Origin: JBLHKW01 sp047618565
Lineage (GTDB): Bacteria; Planctomycetota; UBA1135; GCA-002686595
Assembly: GCA_047618565.1 (NCBI GenBank)
Contig: JBLHKW010000094.1
Location: forward strand, 1 to 20,976
DNA length: 20,976 bases
Direction: 5' to 3'
Within the stretch, counting starts at the first letter, position 1. Each line of letters begins with the position of its first letter. The notes beneath the pieces were generated by a model that saw only the letters and a list, made by a program, of their open reading frames with translations, was not told where the DNA came from and ran no database searches. The position numbers and the translations under genes were made by a program. Of the stretch, positions 14,430-20,976 are shown in pieces.

Positions 14430-15805
14430 AACGTCATCCTGAACCGGATGCCGAGAATCTGATAATCCCCGCCGTCGTAGGTCGTGGCGCCCACCGTCTC
14501 GCTGCGCTCCGAGATGTCCCCGAAGAGGTAGTTGAACTGGATGTTCGCGTTGGCGTTCAGAAGCCAGTTCACACCGAGCGTCAGGGACTGGCCCAGGCCG
14601 CCCTGGATGTCGTGGCTGCTGAAGTCCGCGTAGGAGTACCGCGCGGCGACCTGCCACGCACCCCAGCTGCCGGTGCCGGCGTCACGCTTGGGCTTCGGCC
14701 TGCCGAGCGTGCCATTCTTGCGATTCCAGGGCATGTGCTCGCCCGTCAAGAAACGAGCCACGTAGAAATAGCCGCCCCAGAAATCGAGATCAGACCCTGT
14801 GCTGGCCTGACGCGAGACCTGAACTCCCTGCAACTCGGCTGTGAGCTGGGTCGGCCCGTAGTTGGCAACACCTTCGAGCCCCACGAAGGAGTAATGGTCG
14901 GTGCCTGCGACGCGACCCGTATTGATCCAGCGCATGACCGAAGCACCCTCCGGGCGACTCTGGAAAATCGCGGCCGTCCTGACCGGATCATCGCTGACGT
15001 TCGACACCGCGGCCGAGATTGCCCAGTGCCCGTAGTCGCGTCCCTCCGACTCGTACCAGGCCGTGTTCGCGAGTCGCCCCGAGACCTCGTACTGCCCCGA
15101 CTGTCCCGGGATCACGCCCGTATTGGCGACATCGATCGGGTTCTGAATGCCATAGCGCCAGTTCCAGTTCTGATCCTCGCTGAGGCCGTAGGCCAGGATG
15201 CCAAGACGCCGCGCATCCGGGGTGACACTATCCACCACCATCGGCCTCTCCATGAACACGTTCGAGTTGCTCGAGTTCAGGGAGTCCAGCCCGTAGGGCC
15301 GCTTCTGGTTTCCGATCTGGAGCTTCTGCACGACAGGCAGGTTCTCCCAGCCGATATAGAGGTCCTTGAAGGCCAGACGGTTCGGCTTTGCGAAGTCGAG
15401 CACGCTCTTGTAGTACATGTTCGGACTGACCTTGCCCGACATCCCGATGCGCGCGCGCCGGAAGAAGAACTGCTCGTCCGGAGCATCGCTCGGATCGCCG
15501 TTCTCTAGGACGTTGATCCCTGCAGAGCTATCCGGAAAGGACCACGAGTCCATGTGGATACGACCGAAGAACTTCATGGTCGACGTCTTGCCCCCGATGG
15601 TCGGCTGGACTTCCTTGGCGGCCTTCAACAACTCGATCTCCGCCTGAAGGCTCTCGAGGGTGATCTCGCCCGATTCGGCAGGCTCGCCCTGGGCCAGCGC
15701 ATCCGTCGCGCTCGCGCCGGCGATGACCAGCATCAGGCCGATCCCGCGCGCGCCCAGGGTCCACAGTTGGTCGAATCTCGTTGTCCCGCGATCTGCTGCT
15801 TTCAT
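14426..15805 (-). CDS. OprO/OprP-like phosphate-selective-type porin
   Basis: A 459-aa outer-membrane beta-barrel protein. The signal peptide ends in DALA (cleavage after residue 38). A short heptad-like helix, ITLESLQAEIELLKAAKE, follows and could be a periplasmic trimerisation segment. Then come FFGRIHMDSWSF, FFFRRARIGMSGKVSPNMYYKSVLDFAK, LAFKDLYIGWENLPVVQKLQIGNQKRPYGLD and a C-terminal barrel ending in Phe (RFRMTF), all typical of the OprO/OprP family. The name implies phosphate selectivity, but many homologues outside Pseudomonas probably carry other anions or saccharides. ATG 15805 starts the signal peptide; the longer frame to 15919 does not. The stop codon TAG is formed within the end of a repeat element, so an insertion may have altered the last codon or the downstream sequence. 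Confidence 0.9.
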   Translation of the reverse strand: MKAADRGTTRFDQLWTLGARGIGLMLVIAGASATDALAQGEPAESGEITLESLQAEIELLKAAKEVQPTIGGKTSTMKFFGRIHMDSWSFPDSSAGINVLENGDPSDAPDEQFFFRRARIGMSGKVSPNMYYKSVLDFAKPNRLAFKDLYIGWENLPVVQKLQIGNQKRPYGLDSLNSSNSNVFMERPMVVDSVTPDARRLGILAYGLSEDQNWNWRYGIQNPIDVANTGVIPGQSGQYEVSGRLANTAWYESEGRDYGHWAISAAVSNVSDDPVRTAAIFQSRPEGASVMRWINTGRVAGTDHYSFVGLEGVANYGPTQLTAELQGVQVSRQASTGSDLDFWGGYFYVARFLTGEHMPWNRKNGTLGRPKPKRDAGTGSWGAWQVAARYSYADFSSHDIQGGLGQSLTLGVNWLLNANANIQFNYLFGDISERSETVGATTYDGGDYQILGIRFRMTF

Positions 15806-15914
15806 GATTCCGCGTATTTTGGGTGGTGTTTGGCCCCATTCAGGGCTTCTTGAGCCGCGCGAATTCGTCGTCGCACGCATTGCCGCTGGCTCATCGCCGG
15901 TCGGCTTGTCGTGG

Positions 15915-15942
15915 ATCATCCACCCGATTGAAAGGACGTCAA
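15915..15942 (-). promoter_or_regulatory. Candidate promoter of the porin gene
   Basis: On the minus strand, TTGACG (15942-15937) and GATGAT (15920-15915, 4/6) are 16 nt apart. The leader would be about 100 nt. The -35 hexamer is the same as in two other minus-strand promoters of this window. Confidence 0.4.
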
Positions 15943-15986
15943 CGCCGCGGTTTGTGCATAGCGCGTGAAGACCCGCGCACGCCCTC

Positions 15987-17594
15987 TCAGCGACCAGTAG
16001 TCCGCTCGAAGTAGTTGAAGTACTGGCCGTTTTCGAGCTCGACGTACCGGAACTCGTACTGGTCCCGGTACTTGGGGATGGCGGTCAGCTCGCTGAACGT
16101 CACGGAGAAGTTGATGTAGCTGGGGCTGGGCTCGTCGGTCGGGGCGGGCAGCGGGATCAGGTAGGTCGGAAGCTTGCTGCCGATGTACTCACCATCGCCC
16201 TTCTCGTGCCCGAACGCGGCCATGCCCGGATACTTGACCGGCTGTCGGGCGATGTGCTTGTCGTTGAGACCCAGCGTGTCGTAGGTCACCAGGCCCGAGA
16301 GGTATGGAATCGCGCCGCAGGCGCCCACGGCAACAGTGTCTCCGGGCGACGCGATCTCACGCAACTTCTCGCCGATCGCGATGAACCCGTTGATCATGGC
16401 CTCGTCGCGGGCATTGACCAGAGCCACTTCGACGGGCAGGTCGCTCTCCACACGACGGATCACGCTCGGGCTTGCGTTGGCCACCAGGAAGAAGGCACCG
16501 GCCATGGCGAGCGGCAGGCGTGCCCGCAGAGCCCGCTGATTGATGATGGCTGTCACCGAGTAGCCCAGCGTCATGAGCGCCAGCCAGTCGATCGGCACCG
16601 TGTAACTGGCGACCCAAGTGGAGAGCCCGAGGAAGAACGCCGCGTAGCCGATCCACCCGACCAGGAGCGCCGCACAGGTACGGCCCGTGCGACTGGGCGG
16701 AGCGATGGCCCAGGCGATCAGCGCCAGGGCCGGTAGCGCGCCGCGGAAGGTCGTGAGGAACTGCAGGCCACCGATCAGGCCGCGCTCGATATTCGCGAGG
16801 GAGTATCCGACCTTCGCGTAATAGGTATTGGGCAATGGTTCGCCGTAGTACCAGAGGCGCCACGCCAGGTGCGGGAGAACGACGAGGGCCAGGCCGATGA
16901 AGCGCTTGACCTCGCCGGTCACCGCAATACCGATGCCACGCTCGCGATCGTCCCAGAGCGAGATACTCGCACAGATACCGTAGGCCAGCAGGCCCTCGGG
17001 GCGAGTGAGCACCACGAGGCCGAAAGCGGCTCCGCCCAGGATGCGCGAACGCAAACGCTGGTCCGTGGCCAGATGCAGGTTGCAGGCCACCAGCACCAGG
17101 AAGGCGAACAGCATCTGCTCGAGCCCTGTACGCGAGGATTGACCGAGGGCCGCGCTACTGGCCAGCAGCAGGGGCGTGATCAGCGTCGACCAGCGTCGAC
17201 CCGTGAACGTGCGCTGCATGATCCGGAACGCGACAGCCACTACGCCGATAAAGAGCCCGATGTTGATCAGGTGCGAGCTCGCGACGGGCTCGGCCCCCAG
17301 GGCGCGCGGCACGGCCAGCAACATGACGTACAGGAAGCTCGTGTAGCCCTCGACCCGGTCGTGGCCGAGCTCGCCTGGATTCCAGGTCAGCCCATGCCCG
17401 GCGAGCATGTTGTCCACGTAGCGGAAGAAGATGTACGCGTCGTCGATGATCCCGTTGCTCGAGTTCAGGATGACCGCATTGGCAATCACGAGCAGGACCA
17501 GCGCGATACAGGCGGCCGTGTAGGCAGCAGACCAGCCTGTGCCCGGCTGTGAGTCATGCTGCGGAGTCGGGGAGGGCTCGGATGCGCTGTTCAT
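15987..17594 (-). CDS. AftB-like GT-C membrane glycosyltransferase
   Basis: A 535-aa polytopic membrane protein. After a short cytoplasmic tail and a first helix comes GIIDDAYIFFRYVDNMLAGHG (residues 48-68), with the Asp51-Asp52 pair expected to be catalytic in the first outer loop, then TWNPGE and VEGYTSFLYVMLL. This is the signature of AftB-type (GT89-like) polyprenyl-phosphate pentose transferases and many bacterial relatives. Eight or more further helices follow. The C-terminal domain has DTVAVGACGAIPYLSGLVTYDTLGLNDKHIA, also typical of that group. AAGGTGA lies 6 nt before the ATG. It probably adds a sugar from a lipid carrier to a surface glycan; donor and acceptor are unknown. It has its own candidate promoter and does not appear to be part of the 2025-6838 operon. 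Confidence 0.83.
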   Translation of the reverse strand: MNSASEPSPTPQHDSQPGTGWSAAYTAACIALVLLVIANAVILNSSNGIIDDAYIFFRYVDNMLAGHGLTWNPGELGHDRVEGYTSFLYVMLLAVPRALGAEPVASSHLINIGLFIGVVAVAFRIMQRTFTGRRWSTLITPLLLASSAALGQSSRTGLEQMLFAFLVLVACNLHLATDQRLRSRILGGAAFGLVVLTRPEGLLAYGICASISLWDDRERGIGIAVTGEVKRFIGLALVVLPHLAWRLWYYGEPLPNTYYAKVGYSLANIERGLIGGLQFLTTFRGALPALALIAWAIAPPSRTGRTCAALLVGWIGYAAFFLGLSTWVASYTVPIDWLALMTLGYSVTAIINQRALRARLPLAMAGAFFLVANASPSVIRRVESDLPVEVALVNARDEAMINGFIAIGEKLREIASPGDTVAVGACGAIPYLSGLVTYDTLGLNDKHIARQPVKYPGMAAFGHEKGDGEYIGSKLPTYLIPLPAPTDEPSPSYINFSVTFSELTAIPKYRDQYEFRYVELENGQYFNYFERTTGR

Positions 17595-17627
17595 TCACTC
17601 ACCTTGGGCTGACCGGGGCAGCGAACG

Positions 17628-17656
17628 ATCCTGCGCTGCGCGTGCCCTTCCGTCAA
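17628..17656 (-). promoter_or_regulatory. Candidate promoter of the AftB-like gene
   Basis: On the minus strand, TTGACG (17656-17651) is followed after 17 nt by CAGGAT (17633-17628, 3/6). The start site would be near 17621, leaving about 27 nt with an AAGGTGA ribosome binding site before the ATG at 17594. Confidence 0.4.
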
Positions 17657-17689
17657 GGTCGAGTGGTATCGTGACTCGCAACCTTCCCC

Positions 17690-17794
17690 ATGCAACTGAC
17701 CGCGTCGCAAGTCGCCGCCCTGGACCACGTCCGGGAATACGCGCAAGCCCGTCGTGCGGGCGCTCGCACCGTGCTGACGCGCGACCTCTGGTAG
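17690..17794 (+). CDS. Possible small ORF of unknown function
   Basis: A 34-codon frame encoding MQLTASQVAALDHVREYAQA followed by RRAGARTVLTRDLW. Third codon positions are strongly GC, as in the real genes here, and the peptide would form an amphipathic helix. There is no ribosome binding site and no family is recognised. It lies in the 221-bp gap between two minus-strand genes. It may be a small protein, a remnant of a longer gene, or chance. Confidence 0.25.
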   Translation: MQLTASQVAALDHVREYAQARRAGARTVLTRDLW

Positions 17795-17815
17795 GCGTGC
17801 CTCCCACGGCGCCGC

Positions 17816-19729
17816 CTACGACCGCATCGATTCGAGCTCTTCCCAGCGCGCGTACATCTTGTCCAGCTCTCCGGCACGTTCGCTGCGTCGGTCCTGCACC
17901 TCGCGCGCGGCCGCCTGCGGACCCGTGTAGAGGGCCGGGGCGGCGAGCTCCTCGTCGATCGCCGCGATCTCGGTCTCGGTCTTCGCGATGGTCTTCTCGA
18001 GCTTCTTGAGTTCCTTCTCCTCCCAGGAGCTGAGTCTCTTGGCGCGCTGCGGCGCCGCGCTCGACCCGGAACCAGCCTTCGCCGGCTTGGGCTTCGACTT
18101 CGCGCGCGCGGCCTGTGTTCGAGCCTTGGCCAGCTCCTCCAGCAGGCTCGAAAGATCGCCATGGTGCAATCGCGCGCCACCCTGCCCATCGAGGTACAGG
18201 ATGCGCGTCGCCACACGGTCCAGGAACCAACGGTCGTGACTGACCACTATCGCAGCCCCGGGAAAGACGAGCAGGGCCTCCTCGAGCGCGCGCAGGGTCG
18301 CCAGGTCCAGGTCGTTGGTGGGTTCGTCGAGCACCAGTACGTTTCCGCCGGCGCACAGCAGCTTGGCCAGCAGCACGCGATTCTTCTCGCCGCCCGAGAG
18401 CTGCGAGACGAGCGTCGTCTGGGTCTTCTTCGGAAATCCGAACTTGTCGAGGAAGCCCTCGACGCGCACCGTGCGCCCGTCCGTGCTGAGCACGTCGCTG
18501 GCGCCAGCGACGTTCTCGGCCACGGTCTGCTGCGGGTCCAGCTCCGAGCGCATCTGATCGATGCCCATGAAGGAGACGGTCTCCCCGATCTCGACCGAAC
18601 CCGAGTCCGGTTCGAGCTGGCCCAGTAGAAGCCTGAGCAGGGTTGTCTTGCCCGCACCGTTCGGCCCGACGATGCCGAGGCGCGTGCCCGGTTCGATCTC
18701 CAGGTCCAGGGGCGGCAGGATCAGGCGATCACCGAAGCTCTTGGCGACCTTTCGGAACTGCACCACGCGCGTCCCCAGACGCGGGCCGTCGGGGATGCGC
18801 ATCTCCAGGTCGGCCGCGATTGCGATCGGCTCCGCGTCGACCAGATCCTCGTAACGGTGGATGCGTGCCTTGGCCTTGGTACTGCGCGCGGGCGCGCCAC
18901 GCCGCATCCACGCGGTCTCGCGCCGCAACAGGTTGCAGCGCGAACTCTCCGTCTTGCGCTCGGAGTCGAGCCGCCCCGCTCGCGCCTCCAGATACTCCGG
19001 GTATCCGCCGGAATAGTTGTGCAGCTGCCCGCGATCGAGCTCGACGATGCGGTCGACGATGCGATCCAGGAAGTAGCGATCGTGGGTCACGAGGATCAGC
19101 GGCGTGCGCGTCTCCAGGAACCAGTCCTCGAGCCAGTCCGTGACGAAGGCATCCAGATGGTTCGTGGGTTCGTCGAGCAGCAGCACGTCCGGCTTGCTCA
19201 GCAGCAGACGCGCGAGCGCCACACGCCGCCGCTCGCCCCCCGACATCGATCCACACGTGGCGTCGAAGTCCAGCAACCCGAGCGAGTGCAGGGTCGACTC
19301 GATGCGGTGTTCGATGTCGTGTCCACCGAGCGATTCGAGCTGCTCGTCGAGGCGCCCCTGGCGCGCGAGCAGGCTATCCAGCTGCCCGGTGCCCGCCGTC
19401 ACCAGCTCCTCATGCACGCGCTCGAGCTGGTCGAGAACATCCTGGCGGCCCGCAAACCCGGAGCGCACCACCTGGCGCGCGGTCAGATCCGGCGCCAGCA
19501 CCGGATCCTGTTCCAGGTAGCCCAGGTTGAGGCCGCGCCGGACCACGCGCTCGCCGGAATCCGCCAGGTCGATACCGGCCAGGATGCGCAGGAGGGAGGA
19601 CTTTCCGCTTCCGTTTCGCCCCAGCAGGCCGACGCGCTCGCCTTCACCCAGCGAGAGCGAAACGCCACTCAGCAGCTCGCGGTCATTGAAGCCCTTGTGA
19701 CAGTCCTCGATCGATATCAGTGTGCCCAT
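17816..19729 (-). CDS. uup: ABC-F ATPase, Uup type
   Basis: A 637-aa soluble protein with two ABC domains and no membrane segments. Domain 1 has GLLGRNGSGKSSLL (Walker A near residues 36-49), MSGGERRRVALARLL and VLLLDEPTNHLDAF. The linker LLRRETAWMRRGAPARSTKAKARIHRY is the Uup-type signature. Domain 2 has GIVGPNGAGKTTLL, LSGGEKNRVLLAKLL and VLVLDEPTNDLDL. A Lys/Ala-rich hinge and a C-terminal coiled coil (EEKELKKLEKTIAKTETEIAAIDEEL) follow, as in Uup, where this part binds DNA. ABC-F proteins act on ribosomes; Uup is also linked to transposon excision and branched DNA. ATG 19729 gives the standard MGTLISIEDC start; the frame is open to a TTG at 19744. A 93-bp palindrome begins at the first base of this ATG and leaves no ribosome binding site. 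Confidence 0.92.
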   Translation of the reverse strand: MGTLISIEDCHKGFNDRELLSGVSLSLGEGERVGLLGRNGSGKSSLLRILAGIDLADSGERVVRRGLNLGYLEQDPVLAPDLTARQVVRSGFAGRQDVLDQLERVHEELVTAGTGQLDSLLARQGRLDEQLESLGGHDIEHRIESTLHSLGLLDFDATCGSMSGGERRRVALARLLLSKPDVLLLDEPTNHLDAFVTDWLEDWFLETRTPLILVTHDRYFLDRIVDRIVELDRGQLHNYSGGYPEYLEARAGRLDSERKTESSRCNLLRRETAWMRRGAPARSTKAKARIHRYEDLVDAEPIAIAADLEMRIPDGPRLGTRVVQFRKVAKSFGDRLILPPLDLEIEPGTRLGIVGPNGAGKTTLLRLLLGQLEPDSGSVEIGETVSFMGIDQMRSELDPQQTVAENVAGASDVLSTDGRTVRVEGFLDKFGFPKKTQTTLVSQLSGGEKNRVLLAKLLCAGGNVLVLDEPTNDLDLATLRALEEALLVFPGAAIVVSHDRWFLDRVATRILYLDGQGGARLHHGDLSSLLEELAKARTQAARAKSKPKPAKAGSGSSAAPQRAKRLSSWEEKELKKLEKTIAKTETEIAAIDEELAAPALYTGPQAAAREVQDRRSERAGELDKMYARWEELESMRS

Positions 19730-19821
19730 ACGGAGCCAGAGCAAAATCCGCCGGGTATCCGCCCCGGACGGCCGAAGGCCGCACCGGGCGGATACCCGGC
19801 GGATTTTGCTCTGGCTCCGTA
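19729..19821. mobile_element. 93-bp near-perfect palindrome, MITE-like
   Basis: Outer arms of 36 bp (19729-19764 and 19786-19821) are perfectly complementary, beginning TACGGAGCCAGAGCAAAATC. After a few mismatches the stem resumes as CGGCC-GAA-GGCCG at the centre (about 19769-19781). TA lies at both outer edges, which could be a duplicated TA target as made by IS630/mariner-type transposases; that family link is inference. It touches the start codon of the ABC-F gene. RNA from either strand would fold into a very stable hairpin, but no U-tract follows. Confidence 0.75.
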
Positions 19822-19878
19822 CGTTACACGGACCGCTGTCCAGATGGAGTGATCCACCTTGGAATTTCGGGGCCTCTC

Positions 19879-19897
19879 CGGGCGGGCGTCCCGCCCG
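19879..19897 (-). terminator. Hairpin directly after the exporter stop codon
   Basis: CGGGCGGG and CCCGCCCG form an 8-bp GC stem with a 3-nt loop, starting 2 nt after the TGA at 19899-19901. No T-run follows on the minus strand. It may act as a weak terminator or protect the mRNA 3' end. Confidence 0.4.
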
Positions 19898-19898
19898 T

Positions 19899-20976
19899 TC
19901 AGACAGTCCGGCCCGCGCGCAGGAATACGTTCGCCGTCAAGAGCCCGCCGACCAACGCGACCGCGACCAGCGCGGTCCGGAACGCCGCCTCCATGCCGGA
20001 CGACACGTCCTGGATGAGGAAGAACGACAGGCTCTGGTAGCCGATGCTCCCCGGTACGAGCAAGAGGATGCCCGGGACGCGCAGAACGGCTCCCGGGCGG
20101 CGCAGAACGCGCGAGTAGAAGTTTGCCGCGAGCCCGACCGTCAGGGCGCCGAAGAAGATACCGAGCTGCGGTCCGAACTGCTCCGTACCCACGCGCGTGA
20201 CGAGGAAACCGGCGACTCCGGTAGCCTCGATCCAGAGCAGCTGCGTGAGTCGTGCACGCAGCAGGAGGGTGAACGCCAGGGGCGTGAGCACGACCGCGAG
20301 CCAAAGTGTCCAGCCCGGGGGCGCGCTGCCGGCCGCATCGAGGATCGGACCTCCATGCATCAGGACGCTCGCCTCGCGGCCGAGGGCCACGCCGCAGGCG
20401 ATGGTCAGGAACACAGTCATCGCTCCTGCGAGCCGCGCCGTGCCGGATACGAGGTGGCGCGTCGCGAGCTCGCTGACGGCGATCGTCAGGGTCAGGCCCG
20501 GGATCAGGACGATCAGGGAACTCAGGGTGACCACCGACGCGGACATCGGGATCACTCCGGCGATCGCGAGGCTCGCCAGCGCGGCCCAGAAGGCGGCCAC
20601 GGGCTCGAACAGGCGGATGGCGTTCCTGCGCGGCGCGAGCAGGCGCGAGAGGAGGCCGATGCTCATGCCCAGGATGAAGGAGGTCGCGCTCTCCTGCCAG
20701 CCGCAGCCGAAGAAGCGCGCGGCGCATCCGGATGCCAGACCGAAGCTGATGATCGAGGCCACGGCCGGATAGGGCGGCGGTGCACTCTCGATCTCTGCCA
20801 GTCGGCGTGCTCCGTCCACGACGCCCAGCAGCCCGTCCTCGACCTGGGCGCGCACGTCGAACACGCCACCGAGCTTGCAGAGGTCGACCTCGCCTGGATC
20901 CACGCGCACGAGATAGGTGCGCTGGTCCGGGCCGTCGCCGAACGCGACGAAGATCGATGTGGCCCCCGCGAGGAAC
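19899..20976 (-). CDS. ThrE-family threonine/serine exporter (5' end beyond window)
   Basis: The visible 359 codons are the C-terminal and central part of a ThrE-type transporter that exports threonine and serine across the inner membrane. The right edge cuts the N-terminus; the frame is open through it, reading ATSIFVAFGD and TYLVRVDPGEVDL. The first part is the conserved cytoplasmic region with VDPGEVDLCKLGGV and a helix ending GARRLAEIESAPPPYP. About ten hydrophobic segments follow. They include SIISFGLASGCAARFFGCGWQE, VTLSSLIVLIPGLTLTIAVSELATRH, and in the second half FGPQLGIFFGALTVGLAANFYSR and VPGILLLVPGSIGYQSL. That order matches the fused ThrE and ThrE_2 domains. Internal GTG 20909 is not the start, as conserved sequence continues upstream. 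Downstream lie a hairpin, the palindrome and the ABC-F gene on the same strand. Confidence 0.88.
   Translation of the reverse strand, partial: FLAGATSIFVAFGDGPDQRTYLVRVDPGEVDLCKLGGVFDVRAQVEDGLLGVVDGARRLAEIESAPPPYPAVASIISFGLASGCAARFFGCGWQESATSFILGMSIGLLSRLLAPRRNAIRLFEPVAAFWAALASLAIAGVIPMSASVVTLSSLIVLIPGLTLTIAVSELATRHLVSGTARLAGAMTVFLTIACGVALGREASVLMHGGPILDAAGSAPPGWTLWLAVVLTPLAFTLLLRARLTQLLWIEATGVAGFLVTRVGTEQFGPQLGIFFGALTVGLAANFYSRVLRRPGAVLRVPGILLLVPGSIGYQSLSFFLIQDVSSGMEAAFRTALVAVALVGGLLTANVFLRAGRTV

Noticed and set aside
19899..20909. GTG 20909 as exporter start
   Set aside because: The same frame continues to the window edge with family-like sequence (ATSIFVAFGD), so the real start is outside.
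1..20976. tRNA, rRNA or CRISPR arrays
   Set aside because: By eye I found no tRNA T-arm context with a matching acceptor stem and no regularly spaced direct repeats; the repeats present are inverted and isolated.

Overview
High-GC bacterial DNA carrying three sulfatase-fold genes, an OprO/OprP-type porin, a secreted protein with a C-terminal domain that I associate with Planctomycetota proteins, and a surface-glycan biosynthesis cluster. Together these suggest an aquatic Planctomycetota-like heterotroph. The assignment is an inference from gene content; there is no rRNA or other phylogenetic marker in the window.

Layout. (1) 1-1916, minus strand: two overlapping sulfatase-fold lipoproteins, one with a formylglycine-type CTPSR site and one, cut by the left edge, with Thr at that position. 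(2) 2025-6838, plus strand: a tight operon of a GT-C-type membrane glycosyltransferase, a class I SAM methyltransferase and two DegT-type aminotransferase-fold proteins joined by a 4-nt overlap. The second of the pair has Arg where the PLP-binding Lys should be. A convergent WbqC-family gene (6855-7682) follows, then a divergent family 2 glycosyltransferase preceded by a 38-codon ORF with a good ribosome binding site. (3) 8882-9009: a decayed piece of a second copy of the membrane glycosyltransferase C-terminus. (4) 9030-10631: a secreted DUF6624-like protein and an SRPBCC protein, with a 97-bp inverted-repeat element between them. (5) 10736-17594, minus strand: the secreted multidomain protein, a third (CSPTR) sulfatase, the porin, and an AftB-like GT-C membrane protein. 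A 160-bp inverted-repeat element lies between the sulfatase and the porin. (6) 17816-20976, minus strand: a Uup-type ABC-F ATPase and a ThrE-type threonine/serine exporter cut by the right edge, separated by a 93-bp near-perfect palindrome that touches the ABC-F start codon.

How the genes fit together. Region 2 looks like a pathway making and attaching an aminated, possibly methylated sugar to a cell-surface glycan. The sulfatases, porin and secreted protein fit outer-membrane polysaccharide use, but they are separate transcription units and no shared pathway is proven. The most original signal is the adjacent Lys-containing and Lys-less aminotransferase pair, which may be a heteromeric PLP enzyme. 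Next are the small non-autonomous repeats, which sit exactly on stop codons or a start codon.
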